This document shows positions 43,024 to 52,002 of a DNA stretch of 64,000 nt, one piece after another. Under the pieces are notes generated by a model. It was not told the origin of the DNA, searched no databases, and worked only from the letters and a program-made list of their open reading frames with translations. The stretch comes from Rugosimonospora sp040255525 (GTDB lineage: Bacteria; Actinomycetota; Actinomycetes; Mycobacteriales; Micromonosporaceae). Both the position numbers and the translations under genes were made by a program. Numbering within the stretch: the first letter of the stretch is position 1; every line of letters starts with the position of its first letter. The stretch spans positions 19,767-83,766 of the forward strand of contig JBDZVD010000017.1 of assembly GCA_040255525.1 (NCBI GenBank), given 5' to 3'.

Positions 43024-44091
43024 TCAGCCGTGGCCGGCCGCCCAACCGAGCAGCCGCTGGACGCTCCAGGTGTTCACGACATCGGCGACCGGTACGGCGC
43101 AGCGGGCGGCGCGCTCACACCCGTACCCGAGCCAGTCGAGTTGCCCGGGCGCGTGCGCGTCGGTGTCGACGGCAAACCGGCACCCCGCCTCGACCGCCAG
43201 GCGCAGCAGCCGTTTCGGTGGGTCGAGCCGGTCCGGCCGGCAGTTGATTTCGACCGCCTTGTCGTGCTCGGCACAGGCGGCGAACACTGCGCCGGCGTCG
43301 AACGTGCTCTCCGGCCGGGACCTGCCCTCGCGATGCGCGCGGTCCCCGCCGCCCTTGCCGCCGCGCGCGGCCAGCCGGCGGCCGGTGCAGTGCCCCAGGA
43401 TGTCCAGGTGCGGATTGGCGACCGCGGTCAGCATCCGCCTGGTCATCGCGGCACTGTCCGCACGTAGTCCACTGTGGACCGATCCGACCACGATGTCGAG
43501 CTGTGCCAACAGGTCCGGTTCCTGGTCGAGTGAGCCGTCCGGGAGGATGTCGACCTCGATGCCGGTCAACAGCCGGAATCCTTCGGGCAGCGAGTCGTTG
43601 ATGGTGGCCACCATGTCGAGCTGCTGGCGCAGCCGGCTGGGGGGCAGCCCCCGCGCGACGGTCAGCCTCGGCGAGTGGTCCGTGACGACCAGGTACTCGT
43701 GGCCCAGCCCCACGGCGGCCAGCGCCATCTCCTCGATCGGCGAGCCGCCGTCCGACCAGTCGGAGTGGCTGTGGCAGTCCCCGCGCAGGGCGCGGCGCAG
43801 CGTCGTCGCCGTCTCGTCCAGGTCCACGGTCGACGTCGCGACCAGCCGGCGCAGGTACACCGGCTCCTCGCCGGCCAGCGACTCGGCCACGCAGCGCGCG
43901 GTCACGTCGCCGACGCCCGGCAGCTTGGTGAGGCTGCCGTCGGCCACCCGTGCGGCCAGTTCCTCGGCTGCCAGCGCGCCGATCGCGGTCGCCGCCGACC
44001 GGAACGCCCGGACCCGGTAGGTCGCCTCGTTCGCGCGTTCCAGCCGGAAGGCGATCTCACGCAGGTCGGCGACCGGGTCGCGGGCGGTCAT
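43024..44091 (-). CDS. PHP-domain phosphoesterase with PolX-like helix-hairpin-helix head
   Basis: The 355-residue protein has an N-terminal DNA polymerase-beta-like 8-kDa/HhH region (IAFRLERANEATYRVRAFRS, LTKLPGVGDVTARCVAE) and a PHP domain with metal ligands GDCHSHSDWSDGG, LVVTDHSPR, GIEVDIL, GSVHSGL, LDILGHCTG and VDTDAHAPGQ. This is the PolX layout without the polymerase palm, so a repair-associated phosphoesterase or exonuclease is more likely than a polymerase. It faces mtnA across a repeat-containing 380-bp gap. Confidence 0.82.
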   Translation of the reverse strand: MTARDPVADLREIAFRLERANEATYRVRAFRSAATAIGALAAEELAARVADGSLTKLPGVGDVTARCVAESLAGEEPVYLRRLVATSTVDLDETATTLRRALRGDCHSHSDWSDGGSPIEEMALAAVGLGHEYLVVTDHSPRLTVARGLPPSRLRQQLDMVATINDSLPEGFRLLTGIEVDILPDGSLDQEPDLLAQLDIVVGSVHSGLRADSAAMTRRMLTAVANPHLDILGHCTGRRLAARGGKGGGDRAHREGRSRPESTFDAGAVFAACAEHDKAVEINCRPDRLDPPKRLLRLAVEAGCRFAVDTDAHAPGQLDWLGYGCERAARCAVPVADVVNTWSVQRLLGWAAGHG

Positions 44092-44471
44092 CCGGCTCGC
44101 CCCGTGATCGCCCGTGGCCCGCAGGCCGGGGCGGCTCCGGGTGTCCCGTCGGGATCGGACATGCCGTCAAATCTACGCGGCCGCGCTCGCGGGGGTGGGC
44201 CGCATCGTGTCGCGGGCGGGTGGCCGCCGAGGTGTCCGGGCGCCCGAATACCCGTGCGCCCGGCGCGCCCGGCACCGGGGCCCATCGCCGGGCTTGCCCG
44301 TCACCAGAGCGGGGCGCCCAGGCACCGTGGCGGCGCGGTACCGGGGCGCCCAGGCACCGTGGCGGCGCGGCATCGCAGTGGTCGGGCGCCGCAGTGCTCG
44401 GGCGCCGGGGTTGGCCGGCCGTGCCGACCCACCGCTCTCGCGCTCCCGGCCGGCCCGCGTACCGTGAGGCC
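44092..44471. other. Gene-free divergent intergenic region
   Basis: These 380 bases separate the PHP-protein and mtnA genes. They contain a 28-bp direct repeat (listed separately) in very GC-rich sequence with many GGCGCC-type self-complementary stretches. No coding frame is convincing and no -10/-35 pair stands out. Confidence 0.5.
44311..44370. repeat. 28-bp direct repeat, two copies
   Basis: GGGGCGCCCAGGCACCGTGG plus eight further identical bases occurs at 44311-44338 and again at 44343-44370, a period of 32. Looser echoes (GGGCGCC) follow. The function is unknown. Confidence 0.9.
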
Positions 44472-45467
44472 GTGCGGACCATCGACTGGGTGAACGACGC
44501 CGTTGAGATCATCGACCAGACCGCGCTCCCCGACGAGCTGCGGACCCTGAAACTGTCCACTGTGGAAGATCTGGTCGACGCGATCCGGCGGCTCGCGGTG
44601 CGGGGAGCGCCCGCCCTCGGCGTCGCCGGTGCGCTCGGCGTCGCGCTGGCCGCCCGGCAGCATCCGGGCGATCCCGGCCTGCGCGCCGGAGCGGTGGCCG
44701 CGGTACGGACCGCCCGGCCGACCGCGGTCAATCTGGCCAGGGGCGCCGACCGCGCCGCGCAGCGGCTCCCGGAGGGGCCGGACGCGGTACTCGCCGAGGC
44801 GCTCCGGGTACGGGACGAGGAGATCGCCAGCTCCGAGGCGCAGGGGCGGCTCGGAGCCGACCTCGTCGCGTCGATGTGCGACGGCCCGGTACGGGTGCTC
44901 ACCCACTGCAACACCGGCGGGCTCGCCGCGGTGGTCGGCGGTACCGCCCTGTCCGTGGTGGCCGAACTGCACCGGCGCGGCTCGCTGCGCGAGGTGGTCG
45001 CGAGCGAGACCCGGCCGCTGCTGCAGGGCGCCCGGCTCACCGCGTGGGAGCTGGGCCGGCTGGGCATCCCGTTCCGGGTCGCGGTGGACGGCGCCGGGCC
45101 GTTCCTGATGAGCCGCGGCGAGGTCGACGCGGTCATCGTGGGCGCGGACCGCATCTGCGCCAACGGGGATGTGGTCAACAAGGTGGGTACGTTCGCCCAC
45201 GCCCTCGGCGCCCGGCGGGCCGGCATCCCGTTCCTCGTGGTCGCGCCGGAGTCCACGGTGGATCCGGACACGCCCGACGGGGGCGCGGTCGAGATCGAGG
45301 ACCGGGGAGCCGACGAGGTACTGGCGTTCCGCGGTACCCGCACCGCCCCGGCCGGCGCAGCGGCAGTCAATCCGGCGTTCGACGTGACACCGGCGGATCT
45401 GGTGACGGCGATCGTCACCGACCGGCGTGTGATCACCGCGCCGGTCGTCGGGCGGGTGGCCGGGTAG
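44472..45467 (+). CDS. mtnA: S-methyl-5-thioribose-1-phosphate isomerase
   Basis: MtnA converts methylthioribose-1-phosphate to methylthioribulose-1-phosphate in methionine salvage. The 331-residue protein has the family signature AVRGAPALGVAGA, catalytic cysteine in THCNTGGLA, SETRPLLQGARLTAWELG, and the catalytic aspartate in VGADRICANGDVVNKVGT. GTG 44472 matches the family N-terminus (RTIDW). Other mtn genes are not in the window; the related ribose isomerase e2b2 subfamily is possible but less likely. Confidence 0.88.
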   Translation: MRTIDWVNDAVEIIDQTALPDELRTLKLSTVEDLVDAIRRLAVRGAPALGVAGALGVALAARQHPGDPGLRAGAVAAVRTARPTAVNLARGADRAAQRLPEGPDAVLAEALRVRDEEIASSEAQGRLGADLVASMCDGPVRVLTHCNTGGLAAVVGGTALSVVAELHRRGSLREVVASETRPLLQGARLTAWELGRLGIPFRVAVDGAGPFLMSRGEVDAVIVGADRICANGDVVNKVGTFAHALGARRAGIPFLVVAPESTVDPDTPDGGAVEIEDRGADEVLAFRGTRTAPAGAAAVNPAFDVTPADLVTAIVTDRRVITAPVVGRVAG

Positions 45468-45483
45468 CGGCCGCCGCCCGGGG

Positions 45484-46476
45484 TCAGCCGGCCAGCGGGC
45501 GGGCGGCGGTGACCGTGCCGTGGTCGGCGGCGACCGCGGTGATCCAGCCCCCCGCGCGACCGAGCCTCAGCAGCACGTCCGGGTCGGCGGGCAGGGTGGC
45601 CGGCTCGCTCGGCTCGGGTGGCCACCCGGCCCGCGCCGCCGCCCCGGTCCCGAACCAGGGCACCAGCTCGCCGATCGGGTCGGGGCCGGCCAGCGCCGCC
45701 CGGGCGGTACCCAGGACAGACAGCACCTCGTCGAGCGTCGCGCCGGCGGCGGCGGCGTTGCCCCCGCACATCGCCGCGCTCAGCGCAGCCGGGCTCGCCG
45801 CCACCCGGGTGCCGTCCCGGAACGACCCGGCACCGAGGCTGAGCGCGAGCGGGTCGCCGGCCGCGACGGTGGCCAGCGCGGCGGCGAGCAGGTGCGGTAC
45901 GTGGGACACCGCCGCCACCGCGCGATCGTGATCGGCGGCGGTGGCCGGCACCACCCGGGCGCCCAGTGCCGTGATCAGCGCGGCCAGGGTGAGCCAGCCG
46001 GTCAGGTCGGTCTCGCCGGGTTCCAGGCAGAGGACCCAGGCGCAGCCGCGGAACAGGCCCGGGTCGCCGGCGGCGAAGCCGGAGGTCTCCCGGCCGGCCA
46101 TCGGGTGCCCGCCGACGAATCCGGGCAGCCGGCCGAACCGGCGGGCCCGGTCGTTGACCCGGTCGCGTACCGCCCCCTTGACCGACGTGACATCGGTGAG
46201 CAGGCCGGTGTACCCGATCCCGGCGAGTTCGTCCAGGACCGCACCGACGGCGGGCAGCGGTACCGCGAGTACCACCAGATCGGCGCCGGTCACGGCGTCC
46301 CGGAGCGCCCCGGCGACCTGCCAGCGCTCGCCGAGCGGTGCCCTGGCGGCGGCGGTACGGGCCATCGCGCGGGTGGCCGGGTCGGCGTCGTACCCGAGTA
46401 CGGCGTGACCCTGCGCGGCGAGCGCGCGCAGCAGGGATCCGCCGATCAATCCGAGGCCGATCACCGCAGTCCGCAC
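45484..46476 (-). CDS. tyrA: Prephenate dehydrogenase
   Basis: TyrA oxidatively decarboxylates prephenate with NAD(P) in tyrosine synthesis. The 330-residue protein has a Rossmann loop VIGLGLIGGSLLRAL at the start, LTDVTSVKGAV, the substrate-binding GFVGGHPMAGRETSGF (about 120-135) and AVSHVPHLLAAAL. A C-terminal extension of about 50 residues after the helical domain has no clear ACT motif. GTG 46476 is favoured with GGGAGA upstream; GTG 46485 is an alternative. It converges on mtnA with 16 bp between stops. Confidence 0.88.
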   Translation of the reverse strand: MRTAVIGLGLIGGSLLRALAAQGHAVLGYDADPATRAMARTAAARAPLGERWQVAGALRDAVTGADLVVLAVPLPAVGAVLDELAGIGYTGLLTDVTSVKGAVRDRVNDRARRFGRLPGFVGGHPMAGRETSGFAAGDPGLFRGCAWVLCLEPGETDLTGWLTLAALITALGARVVPATAADHDRAVAAVSHVPHLLAAALATVAAGDPLALSLGAGSFRDGTRVAASPAALSAAMCGGNAAAAGATLDEVLSVLGTARAALAGPDPIGELVPWFGTGAAARAGWPPEPSEPATLPADPDVLLRLGRAGGWITAVAADHGTVTAARPLAG

Positions 46477-46663
46477 GGCGGCCACTCTCCCATACGCCGT
46501 GGGCTGCCAGGACACGAGGTACCGGAGGTCGGGGGTGTCGCTCCCGCCTGCGGTCCGGGCGGCGGCTCGCGCCCCGGAAACCCGGTCTGGCTCCGGTCCG
46601 GGGCAGCGGTAGCGGGACCGGGCCGGCCACGGGACGGCTAGGCTCGGGGGCGGAGGGTGACGG

Positions 46664-47803
46664 ATGACGGAGCCGATCGAAGACCACCGTCCGGGCGAGG
46701 AACCCGGCGGCGGCCGGGCGCAGCCGGACCGGCGGGAGAGCGCGTCCGGCCCGCCCGCGCCGCCCGCAGCGGCGCCGGGAGGCGGGGTCCCGACCCGGAT
46801 CACGCTGCCTCCCGGCATCCGCCCGATCGTTCCCCCGGGTTATGTCGACGACTCGGACACCGCCCCCGACCCGTCGTGGGCGCCCGTGGCCACCTCGGCA
46901 CCGCCGCCAGCGCCGGTGGCGCTGCCGGACGGTCACACCGGGTGGGCGAGCGGCGTCCCCCACGGTTCGCCCGCCCCGGCGCTGCCCGGCGCGCCCGACT
47001 CTGGGCCGCCCGACTCCGGCCCGCCCCGCCCGAACCGGCCGGGCTACGGCCACCCGGGCCAGGCACAGCCGGCCTACGGCCAGCCCGGCCAGGCACAGCT
47101 GGCCTACGGCCAGCCCGGCCAGGGGCTCGCCGACCGGGCCTGGGCCGCGCCGGGCTCGACCGGCCACGGCACCACCACCCGGTCGGTGAGCGCGCCGCCG
47201 GTGAGCGGACCGGGCCAGGGCAGCGCGGCGGGGCCGGGTTCTGGGAGCGCCGCGAGGCCGGTCAGTGGTCCGGCTCCAGGCTGGGTCGCCCCGCTCGGCG
47301 CCCCGACCCGTCCCGGCCCGCACGGGTGGTCCGGTGCCGGAGCGCCGGGTGCCCGGGGCTGGCCCGGTACCCCCGGCTGGCCGGGCGGACCGGGTTCGGC
47401 CGGCTGGGCCGGCGCACAGGGTTCGGCCGGCTGGGCCGGCGCACAGGGTTCGGCCGGCTGGCCCGCGCCGGCCAACCGCGTCCCGTCCGGACTCTTCCCG
47501 GCCGGCCGCCCCCGGCCGACCTACCGGGAGCCGCATCCGGTCCGGCGCCCCGCCGTGGTCACCGGAGCCGCTTCCGGCGCCCTGTGGATGCTGCTCTTCG
47601 GCCTGCTGGCCTCGAACGCCCGCGGGTACGCCTGGCTGACCATCAGCGCCGGCCTGGTCGCCTGGTTGACCGCATTGGCCCTGGCCAGGTACGGCGACCG
47701 GGGGGTGGCGATCGGCGTCGCGATCAGCAGCGCGGTCGGCGTCGGGATCGCGGGGATCGTGGTGCTCGCCCGGTTCGCCGGTGGTCACTGGCTGCTGTGG
47801 TGA
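46664..47803 (+). CDS. Pro/Gly-rich protein with C-terminal membrane helices
   Basis: The 379-residue protein has a disordered N-terminal 270 residues full of Pro, Gly and Ala, including short repeats (YGQPGQAQ three times; GSAGWAGAQ twice at about 245-262). Three closely spaced hydrophobic helices follow (about 290-375: AVVTGAASGALWMLLFGLLA, then AWLTISAGLVAWLTALALA and VAIGVAISSAVGVGIAGIVV). I recognise no family; the layout is common in actinobacterial membrane proteins of unknown role. ATG 46664 follows GGAGGG. It faces tyrA across 187 bp. Confidence 0.7.
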   Translation: MTEPIEDHRPGEEPGGGRAQPDRRESASGPPAPPAAAPGGGVPTRITLPPGIRPIVPPGYVDDSDTAPDPSWAPVATSAPPPAPVALPDGHTGWASGVPHGSPAPALPGAPDSGPPDSGPPRPNRPGYGHPGQAQPAYGQPGQAQLAYGQPGQGLADRAWAAPGSTGHGTTTRSVSAPPVSGPGQGSAAGPGSGSAARPVSGPAPGWVAPLGAPTRPGPHGWSGAGAPGARGWPGTPGWPGGPGSAGWAGAQGSAGWAGAQGSAGWPAPANRVPSGLFPAGRPRPTYREPHPVRRPAVVTGAASGALWMLLFGLLASNARGYAWLTISAGLVAWLTALALARYGDRGVAIGVAISSAVGVGIAGIVVLARFAGGHWLLW

Positions 47804-47901
47804 TGTTGCCATTAGTGCTGTTCCGGTGACTGTCCGTGTGTTCACACTCGCGCAACGGGGCCGGCTTGACTCAGCCGTTCCGGACCGGCAGTCTCGGCTT
47901 C

Positions 47902-48075
47902 ATGGCTCAGACGTTGCAGCGGCTTGATCCCGACCGCCGGCGTCGACGGATCCGGCTCCTCGCCGAACTCGCCGACGCGAAGGCCGTCCGCGACCGGGTC
48001 GCCCCCCGCCAGGCCTACGTGAACCAGTTGCGCGAACTGATCGCCACGCGCCGACGCAGCGCCGGCTGGACCTGA
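47902..48075 (+). CDS. Small basic protein of unknown function (57 residues)
   Basis: The frame MAQTLQRLDPDRRRRRIRLL continuing to IATRRRSAGWT is basic and helical with actinobacterial codon use. No ribosome site is clear upstream of ATG 47902. I recognise no family, and chance cannot be excluded at this length. Confidence 0.4.
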   Translation: MAQTLQRLDPDRRRRRIRLLAELADAKAVRDRVAPRQAYVNQLRELIATRRRSAGWT

Positions 48076-48254
48076 GCCGCCGCCGCACCTCCGGCATGAC
48101 CCGGAAGCTCGATGATGCTTGCTTCCGGGTCCGTTCTCCCGGTACATCTGGCCGGCACCAGATACCGTCACGCTTAACGACCGAATAGGCTGAGGGTCGA
48201 CTGTGCTGGTGGGCCATGCGGCTCACACACCAAGACCTTCCACCCGGGGGAGCC

Positions 48255-48779
48255 GTGTCCTACTTCGCTGCCGCGGTGGTCCGCGGATCCGGCGGCTGGG
48301 CCGCCGCGGAGATTGATCTGAACGGGGCCGCCGACGTCGACGAGGTGGCGGACCGCCTGCGCGATGTCGATCCGGATGCCGACGTGTCCTTGCTGTTCGT
48401 CGAGTCCGACGACGCGTACCTGGCGATCCTGCGCCTGGACGACGGCGAGGACCTGAGGGTCTTCGGCTCGGACTCCGCATTCGCCGAGGAGTCCCGGCTC
48501 GGCGCGCTGCTTCTCGGTGAGATCGAGGAGCCCGCGCTGGAGATCGACGAGGTTGCGGCCGAACCAGCCGAGGAGGCCGAGGAAGAGCCGGAAGAGCCGA
48601 CCGGCGAGCCCGATACGGACCCGGTGGGCGACCCCGACCTGCTCGCCGACCTCGGGGTGCCGGCCCGCCAGCTGCTGGAGCTGTGCTCGTCCGAGGGGAT
48701 GCTGCCGTCGGACGTGACCGCCGAGGTCTGCCTCGTGCTCGGCTGCGGGGACGAGGTCGAGGAGCTGCGCGAGGTGTGA
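48255..48779 (+). CDS. tRNA adenosine deaminase-associated protein
   Basis: The 174-residue acidic protein begins VSYFAAAVVRGSGGW and carries a Glu/Asp/Pro-rich middle (about 95-130) before a helical end (LLADLGVPARQLLELCSSEG). It matches the actinobacterial family always found next to tadA. GTG 48255 is preceded by GGGGGAG. Its stop overlaps the tadA start, indicating coupled translation; its role in deamination is not established. Confidence 0.85.
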   Translation: MSYFAAAVVRGSGGWAAAEIDLNGAADVDEVADRLRDVDPDADVSLLFVESDDAYLAILRLDDGEDLRVFGSDSAFAEESRLGALLLGEIEEPALEIDEVAAEPAEEAEEEPEEPTGEPDTDPVGDPDLLADLGVPARQLLELCSSEGMLPSDVTAEVCLVLGCGDEVEELREV

Positions 48780-49228
48780 GGTACGAGCCGTGGATGCGGC
48801 GTGCGCTCCAGGTCGCCACGGCCGCCACGGTCGACGCCGGAGACGTACCGGTCGGTGCGGTGGTCTACGCGCCCGACGGCGTCGAACTCGCCGCGGCCGG
48901 CAACCAGCGCGAGGCGGCCGGCGACCCGACCGCACACGCTGAGATCGCCGCGTTGCGGGCGGCGGCGGCGCGGCTGGGCTCCTGGCGGCTGACCGGCTGC
49001 ACGCTGGTGGTCACTCTGGAGCCCTGCACGATGTGTGCGGGCGCACTGGTACTGGCGCGGATCGGCACGCTCGTGTTCGGCGCGTGGGAACCGAAGACCG
49101 GTGCGGTCGGGTCGCTGTGGGACGTGGTACGCGACCGGAGGCTGAGCCACCGCCCGGAGGTCTACGCCGGGGTCCTGGGCGAGGAGAGCGCCGCGCTGCT
49201 GCGGGCGTTCTTCGGCGGCCAGCGTTGA
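48776..49228 (+). CDS. tadA: tRNA-specific adenosine-34 deaminase
   Basis: TadA converts wobble A34 of tRNA-Arg(ACG) to inosine. The 150-residue protein has the zinc ligands and catalytic glutamate in PTAHAEIAALR and LEPCTMCAGALV (PCxxC), with the family substrate loop FGAWEPKTGAVGSLWD. GTG 48776 overlaps the preceding gene by 4 bp. Confidence 0.93.
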   Translation: MRYEPWMRRALQVATAATVDAGDVPVGAVVYAPDGVELAAAGNQREAAGDPTAHAEIAALRAAAARLGSWRLTGCTLVVTLEPCTMCAGALVLARIGTLVFGAWEPKTGAVGSLWDVVRDRRLSHRPEVYAGVLGEESAALLRAFFGGQR

Positions 49229-49243
49229 CCGGCCGCCGTACCG

Positions 49244-49924
49244 CTACCTGGTCCTGGTGATCGAGGTTGCGTTGACCGACCCGTCGCTGCCTGTGTGCCC
49301 CTGGATCGTCACCGCCGTACCGGGCGCCAGATCTTTGAGTGAGCCGGGCTGCGTCACGTTCACCGTGGTGGAGCCGGTCGTCTTCACGATGACCGTCTGG
49401 CCCTGCGGTGTGGTGATGTAGACCGTGTCGCCGTCCACCAGCTTCACCGTGCCGGTCGTGCCGCCCCCGCCGTTGGGGCTTGCGCCGTTCTGACCGCCTC
49501 GCCCGCTGCCGCCCCCTGCCGCGCCGCCCCCTGCCGCGCCGCCCCCTGCCGCGCCGCCCCCTGCCGGGCCGCCGAAGCGACCAGCGAAGCCCGCGAACGG
49601 GTTGCCGCTGGCGAACGGGGCCGGCCGGTTCGACGTGCCGTTCGGGGTTCCCCAGTTCTTCTCCACCTGCGCACCGCCCACGAAGCCCGCGACGAGCAGG
49701 ACGAGGCCGGCCAGCGCCACCGTGGTACGGCTGGCCCAGCGCCGGGGCGCCACGGCCTCCAGTCGCTCGGCGAGGTCGTCGGCGAACGGGTCCTGGCTCA
49801 GGTCGACCTCGTGCGCCGACCCCGCCTCGGAGCGCGCCGGAGCGTCCGGCGCGAGCTGCGCCGTCGTGACGCCGCTCGGAGTGAGGTCGGCCGTGTCGCC
49901 TGCGTGGCGTGCGTACGGGTTCAT
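49244..49924 (-). CDS. Single-pass membrane protein with Gly/Ala repeats and extracytoplasmic beta domain
   Basis: The 226-residue protein has a cytoplasmic head (1-63), a transmembrane helix at about 67-85 (TTVALAGLVLLVAGFVGGAQ), a Gly/Ala linker with four GGGAA units coded by 15-bp repeats (49513-49572), and a C-terminal beta-rich domain of about 70 residues (GTVKLVDGDTVYITTPQGQT) resembling DUF5666. It closes the leftward efflux operon, 9 bp after the permease, and may be an accessory part of that transporter. Confidence 0.65.
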   Translation of the reverse strand: MNPYARHAGDTADLTPSGVTTAQLAPDAPARSEAGSAHEVDLSQDPFADDLAERLEAVAPRRWASRTTVALAGLVLLVAGFVGGAQVEKNWGTPNGTSNRPAPFASGNPFAGFAGRFGGPAGGGAAGGGAAGGGAAGGGSGRGGQNGASPNGGGGTTGTVKLVDGDTVYITTPQGQTVIVKTTGSTTVNVTQPGSLKDLAPGTAVTIQGHTGSDGSVNATSITRTR

Positions 49925-49933
49925 CGTGCATCC

Positions 49934-51139
49934 CTACTCATAGCGAAGCGCCTCGATGGGTCGCAGGGCCGCCGCCCGGCTCGCCGGGTAGCTGCCGAAG
50001 AACAGTCCAATCACGACAGACACGCCCACGGCCAGCAGGACGGAGGCCGGTACCACGACCGGTTTGACCCCGACGATGGTGAACTGGCTGCCGATCAGCG
50101 CGGCGGCGACTCCGAGCAGGCCGCCGATCACGCTCAACACGGTGGCCTCGACCAGGAACTGCGCCAGTATGGTGCGGCGCGGTGCACCCAGCGCCTTGCG
50201 GATGCCGATTTCCCGGGTCCGTTCGGTGACCGTGACCATCATGATGTTCGTGATGCCGATGCCGCCGACGAGCAGCGAGATGCCGGCCACGGTACCGAGC
50301 AGGACGGTGAACGTCTGCGCGGTGTCCGCCTGGGTGGACAGCAGCTGCGCGGCGTTGAGCACCCGGAACGGCTCGTTGGCGGTGTCGGTGACGTGCAGCT
50401 TGTCGTTGAGGATCGCGGTCACCTCGTTCTGTGCCGCGTCCACCGCGTCCGCGTCGGTCGCCTGGACGATCACCTGGTTGAGCGGCCCGTACCCGGTCAG
50501 CGACTGCTCGACGGCGGTCAGCGGCGCGAGCGCCACGTCGTTCGGGTCGGTGAACCCGGTGCCGTCCTTGTTGCCCAGCACACCGATCACGGTGAACAAC
50601 GTTCCGTTGACGGTGACCTGCTGGTCGATCGGGCTGACCGTACCGAACAGGTCGTCGGCGGTGGTCGAGCCGATCAGGACGACCTTGCGGGCGGAGTCCA
50701 CGTCCTGCTGGGTGAAGGCCGAACCCTTGGCGACGCGGTAGTTCTCGGCCGGCAGGTACGACGGGTACGTGCCGATGAACTGCGGGATGGTGTGGCTGCT
50801 GCCCTCGTACGCGGTGTCCTCGGACGTGGTCACGACCGGCGACACGCTCGCCACGTGCGGGGCGGCGGCGCGGTCCGACAGCGCCGGCACCAGGTTGCTG
50901 GTCAGCGAGAAGTTCTGCGTGGTCGCACCGGTGCTCCGGCCGCCGCCGGTGATGGTCAGCGTGCTGCTGCCCAGCGCGGAGATGCGGTCCTGAACCTGTT
51001 TGGCGGAACCGTTTCCGACCGCGACCAGCAGGATGACCGCGGCCACGCCGATCAGCATGCCCAGCACGGTCAGCCCCGAACGCAGCTTGTTCGCGGTGAC
51101 GCCGCGGACCGCGAACCGGATGGTCTCGAGAAGATTCAC
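49934..51139 (-). CDS. MacB-like ABC transporter permease
   Basis: The 401-residue protein has the MacB/FtsX plan: one N-terminal helix (LRSGLTVLGMLIGVAAVILL, about 18-42), a large extracytoplasmic periplasmic-core domain (45-270) and three C-terminal helices (about 280-390) containing the GIGITNIMMVTVTERTREIG and RKALGAPRRTILAQFLVE motifs. It overlaps the ATPase gene by 4 bp. With the ATPase and adaptor it forms a MacAB-type exporter for peptides, lipids or drugs. Confidence 0.9.
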   Translation of the reverse strand: MNLLETIRFAVRGVTANKLRSGLTVLGMLIGVAAVILLVAVGNGSAKQVQDRISALGSSTLTITGGGRSTGATTQNFSLTSNLVPALSDRAAAPHVASVSPVVTTSEDTAYEGSSHTIPQFIGTYPSYLPAENYRVAKGSAFTQQDVDSARKVVLIGSTTADDLFGTVSPIDQQVTVNGTLFTVIGVLGNKDGTGFTDPNDVALAPLTAVEQSLTGYGPLNQVIVQATDADAVDAAQNEVTAILNDKLHVTDTANEPFRVLNAAQLLSTQADTAQTFTVLLGTVAGISLLVGGIGITNIMMVTVTERTREIGIRKALGAPRRTILAQFLVEATVLSVIGGLLGVAAALIGSQFTIVGVKPVVVPASVLLAVGVSVVIGLFFGSYPASRAAALRPIEALRYE

Positions 51140-52002
51140 GCGTCCACCGTCTCTGCCAGCTGCCGGGGTTGGGGCAGCGGTGCCTGCCGGGCGTCCTGGA
51201 CGATCCGCCCGTCGACGAGCCGGATCAGCCGGTGCGCGTGCTCCGCGACGTCCGGCTCGTGGGTGATCAGCACGATCGTGCGGCCGGAGCGGTTGAGCCG
51301 GTCCAGCACGCCGAGCACTTCCGCGGTCGACTGGGTGTCCAGGTTTCCGGTGGGTTCGTCGGCGAGTACCAGGGCGGGTGCGGTCACCAGCGCGCGGGCC
51401 ACCGCTACCCGCTGCTGCTGGCCGCCGGAGAGCTGGTTGGGTTCGTGATGGGCCCGCTCGGCGAGGCCGACGAGGGCCAGGGCCGCGCGGGCCCGGCGCC
51501 GCCGTTCGGCCGCCTTCATTCCGGCGTACGCGAGCGGAAGCTCCACATTGGACAACGCGTTGGTACGCGGGATCAGGTTGAACGACTGGAACACGAACCC
51601 GATGCGCCGGTTGCGCACCAGTGCCAGTTGCCGGTCCGACAGCCGGCTCACGTCCACCCCGTCGAGCAGGTACCGGCCGGAGGTCGGGACATCCAGGCAG
51701 CCGAGGATGTTCATCAGCGTCGACTTGCCGGAGCCGGAGGAGCCCATGATGGCCACGTAGTCGCCGCGCGCGACGGTCAGCGACACGCCGCGCAGCGCGT
51801 GTACCGCCGTCTCTCCGGAGCCGTACGTCTTGATCAGGTTCCGGACGTCGAGCACCGGCCGCACGAGTCCGGAACGCTCCCGCCCGGCACCGCCCGCGGG
51901 CGCGGCGTCAGGCTGCCGGTCCGGGTTCGTCCGCTGGTCCGGGCCCATCCGCCAGCCTCGCCTCATCCGCCAGCCTCGTCTCATCCGCCAGCCTCGTCTC
52001 AT
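51136..52002 (-). CDS. MacB-type ABC transporter ATPase with repeat-encoded N-terminus
   Basis: The ATPase core is complete: Walker A GSSGSGKST, Q-loop FVFQSFNLIPR, signature LSGGQQQR, Walker B LVLADEPTGNLD and H-loop ITHEP, the LolD/MacB pattern. The start is ambiguous. ATG 52002 overlaps the adaptor stop (ATGA) and gives 288 residues beginning with three MRRGWR units; ATG 51948 after the repeats gives 270 residues. Each 18-bp unit carries its own GAGG ribosome site and ATG, so four in-frame starts are possible. Confidence 0.88.
   Translation of the reverse strand: MRRGWRMRRGWRMRRGWRMGPDQRTNPDRQPDAAPAGGAGRERSGLVRPVLDVRNLIKTYGSGETAVHALRGVSLTVARGDYVAIMGSSGSGKSTLMNILGCLDVPTSGRYLLDGVDVSRLSDRQLALVRNRRIGFVFQSFNLIPRTNALSNVELPLAYAGMKAAERRRRARAALALVGLAERAHHEPNQLSGGQQQRVAVARALVTAPALVLADEPTGNLDTQSTAEVLGVLDRLNRSGRTIVLITHEPDVAEHAHRLIRLVDGRIVQDARQAPLPQPRQLAETVDA
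51949..52002 (-). repeat. Three 18-bp tandem repeats spanning the ATPase start
   Basis: The unit ATGAGACGAGGCTGGCGG (third copy with one change) repeats three times without gaps and runs directly into ATG 51948. Each copy supplies GAGG about seven bases before the next ATG. The repeats preserve frame. Confidence 0.9.

Noticed and set aside
44057..47845. Minus-strand open frame of 1262 codons over mtnA, tyrA and the Pro/Gly-rich gene
   Set aside because: A shadow frame: opposite to mtnA, out of phase with tyrA, low-complexity Arg/Gly sequence and no ribosome site.
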